Origin: JACCZX01 sp963786295
GTDB lineage: Bacteria > Pseudomonadota > Gammaproteobacteria > Burkholderiales > Burkholderiaceae_F
DNA: 64,000 nucleotides
Direction of reading: 5' to 3'
NCBI GenBank assembly: GCA_963786295.1
Contig: CAWAYV010000007.1
Span: forward strand, 24,385 to 88,384
Below are positions 46,325 to 55,618 of this stretch, piece by piece (the first letter of the stretch is position 1; the number at the start of each line of letters is the position of its first letter). The notes below the pieces were generated by a model. That model saw nothing but the letters and a program-made list of their open reading frames with translations. It was not told where the DNA came from and did not search any database. Position numbers and translations under genes: made by a program.

Positions 46325-46804
46325 TCAGTGCGTGCCGCGACTGCAGAAGTGTCCGTGCAGAGCGCCTTGCGTCAGTGCATTGAACTGATCGCCGGTCATG
46401 CGCACCAGCGTCTTGTGATCGCCACCCTCGACGTAGATCTCGGCGTTCGCGTCGAGGTCATCGTCGACGACTGTTTCCACGTCCCAGGCCATGCCGAGCG
46501 CAGGCACGGCCCCGGGGACGCAGTCGCTGAAGACCTGCGCGATGCGTCGCTCGTCCGCCAGATGCAGATCATGGCGCCGGAGCATCTGCGCGAGCTCTCC
46601 GATGCGGACGCGTGAATCGGCCGGCACAACCGCCATCACAACGCCGGCGTCGTCCTCGAGAATCACCGACTTGGCGAGCTGGTGTTCGGGAATGTGTGCC
46701 AGGCGCGCGGTCTCGCTACTGGTGGCGCTCTGATCATGGGCGCAGATCTCGTAGCGGGCGCCACTCTGTTCGAGATAACTGGAAAGTCGCGGAGACATCG
46801 ACAT
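46325..46804 (-). CDS. YbaK/ProRS-editing-domain aminoacyl-tRNA deacylase
   Basis: A 159-residue free-standing editing domain that removes mischarged amino acids from tRNA. The start ATG at 46804 has AGGAGG five bases upstream, so the longer frame from 46849 is rejected. Family features are HDQSATSSETARLAHIPEHQLAKSVIL with the essential Lys in AKSVIL, DDAGVVMAVVPADSRV and a later GDHKTLVRMTGDQF segment. The exact subclass (YbaK, ProX or other) is not clear. Confidence 0.85.
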   Translation of the reverse strand: MSMSPRLSSYLEQSGARYEICAHDQSATSSETARLAHIPEHQLAKSVILEDDAGVVMAVVPADSRVRIGELAQMLRRHDLHLADERRIAQVFSDCVPGAVPALGMAWDVETVVDDDLDANAEIYVEGGDHKTLVRMTGDQFNALTQGALHGHFCSRGTH

Positions 46805-46935
46805 GGAATCCTCCTGCGGGCCGGGACCATCGAATTCAATGACGGGCATCCGGGTCGATCAGTTTGCTCCTGCGCGACACTACGCGCCAGTCGCACGTTC
46901 CCGCATCGAGTGACGGACGGGCAAGCTAGCTTTGC

Positions 46936-48145
46936 TTAGTTTCTCGCCGGAACCCGAACTTTCGAGCCCGAAAACTGACCCTCCTCTTGGCGCTGTGCAA
47001 GTACGGCGTAGATTGCACGCCCCAGCTGCCAGCCTTCGCGCAGTTTCGGTGTGAGGTCAACGTGCTCGAGGTCCGAAAGCACAAACAGCTCGGCTTGACC
47101 AGGCGCGCAAAGCCTTTGCCAGGCTGATACTTTCGCCGTACGGAATCATGTCGTCACCAGCGCCATGAACGAGAATGAACTGTGCCCGCACAGCGCTCAG
47201 GTCATGGGCGACCAGGTTGAGGCGCTCGAGATCGTCGCGCAGCCGCTTCGGCAGCTGCTCCAAGAGCGCTCTGCTACGCGCAGGATCGGTGTTGACGATG
47301 AACTCATAGACCCGATTCCCGACCGGCCCGATGTGCCCTAGCTCTGCACTTACGTCGGCCTTCGGGTCGACGAATTTGCGGCGAGCAAGCGTTTCGAAAT
47401 TGGCGCGTTCGCGCGGGTCGTCTAGGCGAACGGCGTTGCTAAGGGCATAGACCCACTTGCCGTATTCCTTTGGCGGACGCTGCAGCGTGATGCCGTGCGC
47501 CTGATAGTGGCCTGTGCTGAGAAAGGCGAGCGTTCGCGGCAGGTCGTGGTAGCCGCCAATCGAGACGACGAAACTGACGCGGCTGGACAGCTCCGGTTTC
47601 AACACGGCTAGCACGGCCGGTCCTATCGCTACGCTCGTTGTCAGCACACCGACGCGCTTACCGGAAAGTTCTGGCTGGGCAAACAGCCAGTCCAGCGCGT
47701 CGGCAATGTCCTGTTCGGTCTCGGGAAGAAGCCGCAATTCGCGCAGCGCCACTACGTCCGGAACCAGCACGGCGAATCGTGAGCGTGCAAGCGAGGTGGA
47801 AAACGCGATCACGCGCGGGTCTTCTTTCCCATGCTCGGCCGCACCAGCGATGAATACGATGCCGGCATGCACCTCTGTGTCAGGTCGATAGAAGTCAGCG
47901 TTGTAGGTGCGCCCACTCCGCTCATATGTAATCGAACGTCGCGTGACCTGCGGTCGAGGGTCGATCCACGCCGGCAAAGGCTCGCCAACGACGTCGGTCA
48001 ACAACAGCAGCGCCTCATAGCCCTGCCAAACGGGTTTGGCCAGGAACACCGCGCAAAGAAGGATGGCCGCGAGGACAAGGATCCAGATGCGGCGCCAAGC
48101 GCCACGGCTCGCGTCCGTCTTCCTACGAAGGATCGAGTCAGGCAC
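46936..48145 (-). CDS. Alpha/beta hydrolase with N-terminal membrane anchor (single frameshift)
   Basis: A protein of about 403 residues with one N-terminal hydrophobic helix (IWILVLAAILLCAVFLA) and an alpha/beta-hydrolase domain (HAGIVFIAGAAEHGKEDPR; GKRVGVLTTSVAIGPAVL, where the nucleophile position has Ser in LTTSVAIG). The third catalytic region HGAGDDMIPYGESISLAK is followed by a frame break near 47098. The next frame continues ELFVLSDLEHVDLTPKL, which supplies the catalytic His, and ends at 46936. It is the last gene of the seven-gene operon 46936-54379. The substrate is unknown. Confidence 0.78.
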
Positions 48146-48173
48146 AGAGAAGATTTCTGCACGTATGAGAAAT

Positions 48174-49145
48174 TCAGTCGATCTTGACGTTCGCGCTCTT
48201 GACCAGGTTGACCCAGAACTTGCTGTCCTCGGCGAGGAAACTGCTGAACTGCTCGGGCGACGCGGACAGCGAAACCTCCGTGCCGTCGCGCGCCAGCGCT
48301 TCCTTGACCGACGGCTGCTTCATTGCGGTGACCGTTGCGTCGTAAATCTTCTTCACGACATCGGGCGGCGTGCCGACAGGCGCGAATACGCCGTACCAGA
48401 ACTCGAGGTTGTATTCAGGCAAGCCGGCCTCCTTCATGCCGGGCAGCTCCGGCACCAGCGGCGAGCGTTCACGAGTGCTGACTGCGAGCGCAAGCAGTCT
48501 TCCCCCTTTGGCCTGAGGCAGCACAGAAGGCGACGTGCCGAAGGTCACTTGCGTGTCGCCCGCGATGACCGACTGTATTGCCGGGGCGCCGCCTTTGTAG
48601 GGGATGTGCGTCAATTGCGTGCCGGTCAACAAAGTGAAGAGTGCTGCACCCAAGTGCGGCGCCGAGCCGTTGCCCGATGAGGAATAGTTGAGTTTTCCCG
48701 GATCCTTCTTCGCGGCAGCAATCAAGTCGTTCACCGAACGGATGCCAGTGGCGGGGTTGACCGCCAGCACAAGCGGAGAGGTCGTTATTTTGGTGATGGG
48801 GAGAAGGTCACGCGGCGTGTAGCCCAAATTGGGATTCAGCGCGGGATTGACGGAAATGCTGCTGGGGCTGGCGATCAGCAGCGTGTAGCCGTCTGGTCGA
48901 GACTTGGCGACGATGCTTGCAGCGATGCTCGAGCCCGCGCCCGGCTTGTTGTCGACGACCACCGGTTGGCCAAGCGCCTTCGCGAGCTCGATGCTCATCA
49001 CGCGAGCCACAATGTCGGCCGCACCGCCCGGCGCGAAACCAATGATTATCTGGACCGGCTTGTTCGGGTAGCCGGCAGGCTGCGCCCAGGCGCTACAGCC
49101 GAAGGCGCCCAGCGCGAGCGCAAGAAACAGGTTCTTCATTTTCAT
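48174..49145 (-). CDS. Bug-family tripartite tricarboxylate transporter substrate-binding protein
   Basis: A 323-residue periplasmic receptor, intact. Leader MKMKNLFLALALGAFGCSAWAQ, then YPNKPVQIIIGFAPGGAADIV, VVVDNKPGAGSSIAASIVAK, SRPDGYTLLIASPSS and LTHIPYKGGAPAIQSVIAGD. The ATG at 49145 has GGAAG eight bases upstream and is preferred to the ATG at 49160. It is one of two Bug receptors in the same operon, which suggests two ligands or a duplicated uptake route. Confidence 0.93.
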   Translation of the reverse strand: MKMKNLFLALALGAFGCSAWAQPAGYPNKPVQIIIGFAPGGAADIVARVMSIELAKALGQPVVVDNKPGAGSSIAASIVAKSRPDGYTLLIASPSSISVNPALNPNLGYTPRDLLPITKITTSPLVLAVNPATGIRSVNDLIAAAKKDPGKLNYSSSGNGSAPHLGAALFTLLTGTQLTHIPYKGGAPAIQSVIAGDTQVTFGTSPSVLPQAKGGRLLALAVSTRERSPLVPELPGMKEAGLPEYNLEFWYGVFAPVGTPPDVVKKIYDATVTAMKQPSVKEALARDGTEVSLSASPEQFSSFLAEDSKFWVNLVKSANVKID

Positions 49146-49187
49146 CGAATTGTCTTCCATATCAGGACAAAAGTCGCATCAAAAAAT

Positions 49188-50175
49188 TCACGCGGCAACA
49201 GGCATGCGCAGGACGATCTTTCCGACATGACCGCCCGCTTCCATGCGTGCCTTCCCCTCCTTCAGGCGCGCAAAGTCGATCACTTCGTCGATCTGCGGCT
49301 TGATGCGACCGGCCGCGACATGCGGCATCACGTCCGCCACGAAGCGCGGGACCGCAGCCGCGCGCTGTTCTTTGGTGCGCAACTTGTTGGAGACACCAAA
49401 CAGCGTGAGCCGCTTGGCGTGCAGGGCCCCGAGGTCGAGGGCGGCATGCAGCACGCCGTCGACGTATCCGACGGTCGCGAGCCGGCCTTCGAATGCCATC
49501 GCGCGGATGTTCTCGGCAAAGACTGAGCCGCCGACGGCGTTGACGATCAGGTCAGCGCCGTGTTGCCCCGTTGCCTCCATGACGGCGGATGCGAAGTCAC
49601 CAGAACGGGTACACAAGCCGATGTCCAGCCCGAGCGGCTTGAGGGCCTCCAGTTTGGCGGCAGAGCCCGACGTGCCGATGACCTTTGCGCCGAGGACTTT
49701 TCCCAGCTGTAGCGCGGCCACACCGACGCCGGACGAAACGCCGTTGATCAGCAGCCATTCGCCGGCCTTGAGCCGGCCTTGCAGCACCAGCATGTCGTAC
49801 GACACGAGGAACGTCAGCGAGATGCTCGCGGCCTCTTCCCATGACAGCGCAGGCGGCGCGGGGATCGCCTCGGCGGCTTCCATCAGTGCGTATTCCGAAA
49901 ACGCTCCGACTGCATCGGCCCATCACACGATCGCCCGGCTTGAAGCCGGTGACTTGCGCGCCAACGGCAACGACTTCGCCGGCGCCCTCTCCGCCGATCG
50001 CCTTCCAGGTACCGGCCTTGCCGTGCAGGCCATGTCCGAGCACGAACTCACCGCGGTTCAGCGCCGCGGCGTGCATCCGCACCAGCAGCTGCGCTGGTCC
50101 TGGCTTGGGCACCGGCGTATCGCGCAGGTCGAGCACGGTTTCCGTGTCGGTCATCTGCATCCACCAGGACCGCAT
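49188..50175 (-). CDS. NADPH:quinone oxidoreductase / zinc-type alcohol dehydrogenase family (single frameshift)
   Basis: An MDR-superfamily enzyme of about 329 residues. The N-terminal part has MHAAALNRGEFVLGHGL and GGEGAGEVVAVGAQVTGFKPGD. The Rossmann part has LLINGVSSGVGVAALQLGKVLG, GADLIVNAVGGSVF and GRLATVGYVDG. There are no catalytic-zinc Cys/His residues, so it belongs to the quinone-oxidoreductase branch. The break is near 49910, between GDRVMGRCS and EYALMEAAEAIP. The start at 50175 has AGGAAG seven bases upstream. It is 10 bases from the MmgE stop. Confidence 0.87.
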
Positions 50176-50185
50176 CGTTGTCTTC

Positions 50186-51554
50186 CTAACTGCGCGCGTG
50201 TGCCAAGAACGGCCGTAACGCGCGCATGTCATCCAGCTCTTCCAGAGAGTTCACGTGTCGGATGACTTCCTCTGTCCGCTGCATCGCCGAGCACCGGCGC
50301 CATCAAGTGCCGCGCCTTTTCATTCACGCTCTGCGTATCCATCGGATTTTCCTTCGTGCCGGGCGCATGGCGTGTGAAGTGGCTGACGGTACGCCCATCA
50401 CGGAGCTTCACTTCCACGCGGCCGCTGCGTGGCGCGGCAGGATCCATCAGCTCGCGGTCGGCAATCAGCTGCACGCGCTCCTTCACGGCGCGCACTGTCG
50501 GGTCCGCCATCCGCTCGTAGGAATGGCTGTCCTCGAACGACACGCCGCCAGCCACCAACGCCAACGCGATGATGTGTTGGCAGTTGACATCCGGCATCGA
50601 GCGGTCGTTGACAACGCGAGCCCCGTCCTCCGGAAGCTTTACGACAATGCTCTGCACATTCCCCTCATTCAACCCATGCTCGCGACGGAGCTTGAGGAAC
50701 GCATCGAGCGGAGCCTGAATCGGATAGCCGACGGAGAACGGCTTGATTGCAGTTTCGGTGACGAAAAAGCGACTTCCCAATCCCGCAACCATTTCTTCCG
50801 GTTTTGGCTCTGCCGACAGTGCTTGCAGCGCATTGTGCTCGCCGTCCAGCACGTCCCACACACCGGTAAACCCCAGTTGAACCATGATGGCCGCGGTGAC
50901 GCCATTGCGGGCGCCCATGCCGGAAAAGTCGAATGCCTTTTCAACGTGCTCGGCATCGCGCACCCAGCTCCAAACACCCGAGACCTGCTGCGCGGCATAA
51001 GAAAGCGCGTAGCGCATGCCCTTCTCATCGAGCCTGGCCAACGAGGCAGCGGCCGCCACCGCTCCCATCGTCGAGCTCGTGCCTTCAGCACTGCGGTGAC
51101 TGGCGCGCACGCGGTCCGGTCCGAGCGCCAGCAGAAAACGACAGCAGACGTCGTAACCGAGCGTGACCGCGGCGAGCAGCTCCGCTCCCGATCGGCCTTC
51201 GCGCTCGGCCATCGCGAGCGCCGCAGGCACGACGGCGCTGCCGGGATGAGCTTTTGTCACCGGCTCGAAGTCATCGGTCTCGTCGGCATGCGCGAACATG
51301 CCGTTGACCAGAGCGGCATTCACCGCAGAGGTCACGATGTCGGTGGTCAGGACGATCGCTTCCGCGGTGCCGCCCTGCGCGCGTGCATAACGGATCGCCA
51401 TCTCTCCGGGTTTCAGATGCGCTCCCGACACCATCGCCGCCAGCGTGTCCAGAATGCGATGCCTGGCTTCCCGCTCCACGTGCGGCGCGAGATTGCGCTC
51501 GCGTGCCTGCGCCATGTAGCGCGCCAATTGGCCGGTGATATCAGGCTCGGACAT
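50186..51554 (-). CDS. MmgE/PrpD family protein (single frameshift)
   Basis: A protein of the 2-methylcitrate dehydratase / aconitate decarboxylase family, about 456 residues. Family features are HRILDTLAAMVSGAHLKPGE, the substrate loop SAVVPAALAMAEREGRSG, VRASHRSAEGTSSTMGAVAAA and KPFSVGYPIQAPLDAFLKLR. The last 25 residues are in a second frame (EEVIRHVNSLEELDDMRAL), with the break at about 50275, and the reconstructed stop is at 50186. It should dehydrate or decarboxylate a branched hydroxytricarboxylate-like substrate. A second, partial family member lies at the right end of the window. Confidence 0.88.
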
Positions 51555-51589
51555 TCAATCTCTCTTTCTGCATCTAGAACCGTCGACCG

Positions 51590-52603
51590 CTACGCCGCAC
51601 CGACGCGGTTACGTAGCGGCTCGCCGCGTGCCCAACGGCCGAGGTTGGCCAGGAACATGTCGGCTACGCGTTCTTCGTTGCCGTCGGAAAAGCCGGCACT
51701 GTGTGGCGTCACGATAACGTTGGGCAAATTCCACAGCGGCGAGTCTTCGGGCAGCGGCTCTTGCGCGAACACGTCCAGGTAAGCGCCGGCAAGTCGGCCG
51801 GCGCGCAGCGCGTCAATCAGCGCAGATTCGTCGACGACATCGCCGCGCGAGATGTTGACGACACCGCAATGAGCAGGTAGCAGCGCGAGCTCGCGCGCGC
51901 CGATCATGCCGCGCGTGTCTGCTGTGAGTGCGCAGGCCAGCACCAGCCAGTCGGCCGAGGGCAGCACTTCGTGCAGCGCCGTAGCAGGGACGCTCTGCAC
52001 GCCAGGCCCGGAGCTCGCGGAACTGCGCCGCACGACAACCACCTGCAGCCCGAGCGCTTGCAGCAAACGGCCGATCTCCTTCCCCACCGGACCCCAGCCG
52101 ACTAACACCGCGGTCTGTCCCTGCAGGTCGCGCGGCAGTCCGGTCGCTAACAGCGGCGCCCAGCGACGCTCGCGTTGCGCTGCTAACAATGTCGGCCAGT
52201 GGCGCGCCAGTGAGAGCAACCCAAGGACGGCGGTCTGCGCGACCACCGGCGCATTGGCGCCCGATGAGGTCGTCACCGTCACGCCGCGTGCGTGCAGAGC
52301 CTCGTAGATGGGGCGGTCAGCGCCGGCCGAGTGCACGTGCATCCAGCGCAAACTGCGCGATGCCGTCAGCACATCGTAGACGGCCTGCGTCTGCGGGACG
52401 ATGCGGTGCTTCGTCGATAGACCCGTCACATCGCGTGAGACGAACGCGATCTGTGCCGAAGTCGCCGCAGCTTGATCGGGATGAACAAGCTCGTGCGTCC
52501 GGCCGCCGAGCGCCTGCGCGATCCTGTTGCTGAGCTTTGCGGCGGCTTCGCGCGAGATCAGGATGCGGATCGCATCGGCGGCGCGATCACTCGGCGGTGG
52601 CAC
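51590..52603 (-). CDS. D-2-hydroxyacid dehydrogenase
   Basis: An NAD-dependent reductase of about 337 residues. The nucleotide-binding loop is VLVGWGPVGKEIGRLLQALG, and the catalytic set is visible as Arg in VVNISRGDVVDE (the NxxRG motif), Glu in FAQEPLPEDSPLW and His in VIVTPHSAGFSDGNEER. The start is a GTG at 52603 (PPPSDRAADAIRILI), which overlaps the reconstructed end of the Bug gene by 17 bases; no strong ribosome binding site is visible. It interconverts a 2-oxoacid and a D-2-hydroxyacid. Confidence 0.88.
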   Translation of the reverse strand: MPPPSDRAADAIRILISREAAAKLSNRIAQALGGRTHELVHPDQAAATSAQIAFVSRDVTGLSTKHRIVPQTQAVYDVLTASRSLRWMHVHSAGADRPIYEALHARGVTVTTSSGANAPVVAQTAVLGLLSLARHWPTLLAAQRERRWAPLLATGLPRDLQGQTAVLVGWGPVGKEIGRLLQALGLQVVVVRRSSASSGPGVQSVPATALHEVLPSADWLVLACALTADTRGMIGARELALLPAHCGVVNISRGDVVDESALIDALRAGRLAGAYLDVFAQEPLPEDSPLWNLPNVIVTPHSAGFSDGNEERVADMFLANLGRWARGEPLRNRVGAA

Positions 52604-53571
52604 CGGATTCACGCACCACCACGCGCCACTTTTCGAACTCCTTCTGCACGAACTGCCCAAACTGCTGTGGCGTGCCGCCGACGGGGTCCGCGCCTTCGCG
52701 CACCAGCTGCGCCTCCAGCGATGGCAGCACCTCGTTCACCGCCTTGTTCATCGTGGCGATCACGTGCTCCGGCGTGCCCTTCGGAGCGAAGAAGCCGAAC
52801 CACGAGCCGGCCTCGAAACCGGGGAAACCACTGCTCCGCGACGGTCGGCACGTCGGGCATCGAGCGCGACCGCTTCACGCTGGTCACCGCGATCGCGCGC
52901 AGCTTGCCCGCCTGGATGTGTTGGATGACGGAAGGAATCGTCGCGAACATGAACTGCAGCCGACCCGCCAGCAGGTCGTTGAGCGCCTCCGCACCCTTGT
53001 ATGGCACGTGCGTCGTCTCGATGCCGGCGCGCTTGCTCAGCATGTAGCCGGAGAGATGCGACGAGGTACCGATGCCGGTCGAGCCGTAGTTGAGCTCGCC
53101 CGGCTTGGACTTCGCGTAGGCGATGAACTCCTCCATCGTCCTAGCCGGCACAGAAGGATTGACGACCAGCACATTCGGCACATCGGCGATCTGCACGATC
53201 GGCACGAGATCAACCAGTGGGTTGATGGCGAGCTTCTTGTAAAGCGTGGGGTTGACCGCGATCGGCCCCACCGAGTTGATGATCAGCGTGTAGCCATCGG
53301 GTACCGCGCGCGCCGCAAGTTCGGTGCCGATGTTGCCGCCGCCGCCCGGCTTGTTGTCGATGACGAAACTCTGCTTGAGCCGCTCCGAGAGTTTCTGTCC
53401 GACGGCGCGCGCGATGATGTCTGTCGTGCCGCCAGCGGTGAAGGCGACGATCACACGCACCGGCTTCGATGGATAGTCCGTCTGCGCCCAAGTTACCTGC
53501 GATGCACTGCAGGCCAGCGCCGCAGCGGCGATCAAGGCCGTCCTGCGAGTCATTCGAAGCTTGCGCTTCAT
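52587..53571 (-). CDS. Bug-family tripartite tricarboxylate transporter substrate-binding protein (single frameshift)
   Basis: A receptor of about 328 residues. It starts MKRKLRMTRRTALIAAAALAC with a leader, then YPSKPVRVIVAFTAGGTTDII, FVIDNKPGGGGNIGTELAAR, AVPDGYTLIINSVG and THVPYKGAEALNDLLAGRLQ. The frame breaks after VPTVAEQ. One extra T in CAGTGGTTT near 52832 restores GFPGFEAGSWFGFFAPKGTP and the normal end VVVRESGATAE at 52587. It is the second gene of the seven-gene operon. Confidence 0.88.
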
Positions 53572-53596
53572 TGCGCTCTCCTCGTGATGATGGAAA

Positions 53597-54379
53597 TCAG
53601 GTGCGGTAGCTCGGGTCCAGCCGGTCCAGCTTGCGCAGCAGCGCCGCCCACTCCATCAGGCCGTAGGGTCTGCGAGTGCCGGGCTGGTAGTTGTTCCACG
53701 TCTCTTCGAGTACCGCTTGCGGCACTTCGCGCAGCTTGGTGTTGCACGACATCGCCGCGACCTGCGAACGGCAGGCGAGCTCCAGTCGATGCGTCCAGTT
53801 GAACGCTTCTCCCACGGTGCGGCCGACGACAAGCGCGCCGTGGTTGCGCAGGATCAGCGCTTCGCCTTTGCCCAGGTCACGCACCAAAGATTCTTTCTCA
53901 GCGTCGTTTAACACCACGCCTTCGTACTCGTGATAGCCGATCTTCAGGAAGCGCATTGCCGTCTGCGTAATAGGAAGCAACCCGCAGTCGAGCGCCGAAA
54001 CCGCCATCGATGCCCAGCTGTGGTTATGAATGACGCAGGCCACGTCGGGCCGCGCCTCATGCACCGCGCTGTGAATCACATAGCCGGCCTTGTTGATCCC
54101 GTAGTTCAACTCGCCGAAGTCCGGCTTGGCCAGGATGTTGCCGGCCAGATCGACCTTGATCAGGCAAGAGGCGGTGATCTCCTCGTACATCATGCCGTAC
54201 GGGTTGATCAGAAACGTTTCTTCGTCCGGCACCCGCATCGAGATGTGGTTGGCCATCATGTCGGACATGCCGTAGAGGTCCACCAGGCGGTAACAGGCCG
54301 CCAAGTCGACGCGTGCCTGCCACTCCTGTGGCGAGCAACGGTCCTTCATCGAGGAAATCTTCAGCACACCGTCATTCAT
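53597..54379 (-). CDS. Class II aldolase/adducin family protein
   Basis: A 260-residue zinc-dependent aldolase-fold protein. The family pattern is visible as ACYRLVDLYGMSDMMANHISMRV (phosphate-binding loop), CVIHNHSWASMAVSALDCGL with the two metal His, and ILRNHGALVVGRTVGEAFNWTH with the third. It is the first gene of the seven-gene operon and is preceded by a divergent CMD gene. Catalysis could be aldol cleavage or decarboxylation of an imported hydroxyacid. Confidence 0.9.
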   Translation of the reverse strand: MNDGVLKISSMKDRCSPQEWQARVDLAACYRLVDLYGMSDMMANHISMRVPDEETFLINPYGMMYEEITASCLIKVDLAGNILAKPDFGELNYGINKAGYVIHSAVHEARPDVACVIHNHSWASMAVSALDCGLLPITQTAMRFLKIGYHEYEGVVLNDAEKESLVRDLGKGEALILRNHGALVVGRTVGEAFNWTHRLELACRSQVAAMSCNTKLREVPQAVLEETWNNYQPGTRRPYGLMEWAALLRKLDRLDPSYRT

Positions 54380-54491
54380 GCGGCAACTCTAGCTCGTGTT
54401 ATGCCGCAGCTGCCACAGTTAAGAGCAGAATCTTGCGGTCTAAAACACGTTAGGCATCACATCCACGACCACAGCCGACGGGGAGTGCACG

Positions 54492-55094
54492 ATGTTTCTC
54501 GCCGTACCAGAATCGTCAGACGCCACCGAGCGCATCTACAAATCCAGCGCGGACTCGCAAGGCTTCGTGATGAACCTGACTAGAGCCTGGGCCTGGCGAC
54601 CAGACGTCTATGAGGCCTTTGCGGCCCTTCGGGCCCAGCTAACCTCAAAGTCGAGTCTCACGAGGCGAGATCAAGCCGTGATCGTCTGCGCCACGGCCGC
54701 GCAACTTGGTGACTCTTACTGCTCCCTCGCCTGGGGCAAGACGCTGGCAGCGGAAGCCGGTCCCGCCTCGGCTGCCGCAGTCCTCGCGGCACGCGAGACC
54801 CACGAGTTGACGGGCCGCGACCGAGCACTCGCCGCCTGGGCGCGAAAGGTGGTCGCTGATCCGAATGGAACGACCGAGTCTGACATCGCATCACTTCGTG
54901 CAGTTGGCTTTGCGGACGTTGAGATCTTCGAGGTCACCGCATTCATCGCGTTCAGGCTCGCGTTCTCCAGCATCAATGACGCCCTCGGTGCTACGCCTGA
55001 CTGGGAGTTGGCTAGTACGGTTCCCAACGAAGTAGGCGCCGTCGTAACGTATGGGCGTCGGCCCGAAAGCAAGCCGAGTTCTGAAGCCACCTGA
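54492..55094 (+). CDS. Carboxymuconolactone decarboxylase/AhpD-like protein
   Basis: A 200-residue helical protein with the CMD core SSLTRRDQAVIVCATAAQLGDSYCSLAWGKTLA and a following GRDRALAAWARKVVADP. In AhpD-like peroxidase-related enzymes the active motif is CxxC or CxxH. Here the second position is not Cys or His (YCSLAWG), so peroxidase activity is uncertain. The stop overlaps the ATG of the next gene (TGATG). It is divergent from the catabolic operon. Confidence 0.75.
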   Translation: MFLAVPESSDATERIYKSSADSQGFVMNLTRAWAWRPDVYEAFAALRAQLTSKSSLTRRDQAVIVCATAAQLGDSYCSLAWGKTLAAEAGPASAAAVLAARETHELTGRDRALAAWARKVVADPNGTTESDIASLRAVGFADVEIFEVTAFIAFRLAFSSINDALGATPDWELASTVPNEVGAVVTYGRRPESKPSSEAT

Positions 55095-55483
55095 TGGTCC
55101 CGAACCCGATCGCGCGCTATCACGAACTCGTCGCGAGTCAGGACGCACGGAGTCTCGACTTACTGCTTGCGGAGGACGTCGTCTTCCACTCTCCGGTCGT
55201 CCACACTCCGCAAGTTGGAAAGGGCATTACGACGAAGTATCTGACGGCAGCAATAGCAGTCCTCTTCAACTCTTCGTTTCGGTTTACCCGCGAGTGGTAC
55301 GCGGAACGCGCTGCCGTACTCGAGTTTCAGGTCGACATCGATGGCCTCTTGGTGAACGGTGTCGACATGATTGCCTGGAATGACAATGATCAGATCGTCG
55401 AATTCAAGGTGATGATTCGGCCACTCAAGGCGGTACAGTTGGTGCACCAGAAGATGGCTGAAGCACTCGCGACCATGAGATAG
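55094..55483 (+). CDS. SnoaL-like / NTF2-fold protein
   Basis: A 129-residue protein with the NTF2-fold pattern: RYHELVASQDARSLDLLLAEDVVFHSPVVH at the start, HTPQVGKGITTKYLTAAIAVL, and a final strand set AWNDNDQIVEFKVMIRPLKA then VQLVHQKM. It is translationally coupled to the CMD-family gene by a one-base overlap. Such pairs often act on the same small molecule, but neither has a defined reaction here. The 135 bases downstream (to 55618) hold no gene I can see. Confidence 0.8.
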   Translation: MVPNPIARYHELVASQDARSLDLLLAEDVVFHSPVVHTPQVGKGITTKYLTAAIAVLFNSSFRFTREWYAERAAVLEFQVDIDGLLVNGVDMIAWNDNDQIVEFKVMIRPLKAVQLVHQKMAEALATMR

Positions 55484-55618
55484 CGGAAGCAGACGCCCAA
55501 CCCACCGGTGATCTCTAGCGTTGAACCAGCTGCGCTGCACTCGCTTAATCGGCACTTCGGTGTTCGACCGCGATACCTCTAGACGGCCGTAAGAGTGGCT
55601 TGTCGCAAGCGCAGCGCG

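Noticed and set aside
50226..51782. A 518-codon plus-strand open frame
   Set aside because: It is antisense to the MmgE/PrpD and hydroxyacid dehydrogenase genes, whose families are clear. The frame is long only because of high GC, and its translation is rich in Arg/His without family motifs.
1318..53571. Programmed +1 frameshifting as a genome-wide mechanism
   Set aside because: The shift sites share no motif or stop context, several are in plain homopolymers, and the affected genes are unrelated. Insertion-type sequencing error fits better.
52537..53802. A 421-codon plus-strand open frame
   Set aside because: It is antisense to the Bug receptor and aldolase genes. The translation is Arg-rich with no recognisable motif.
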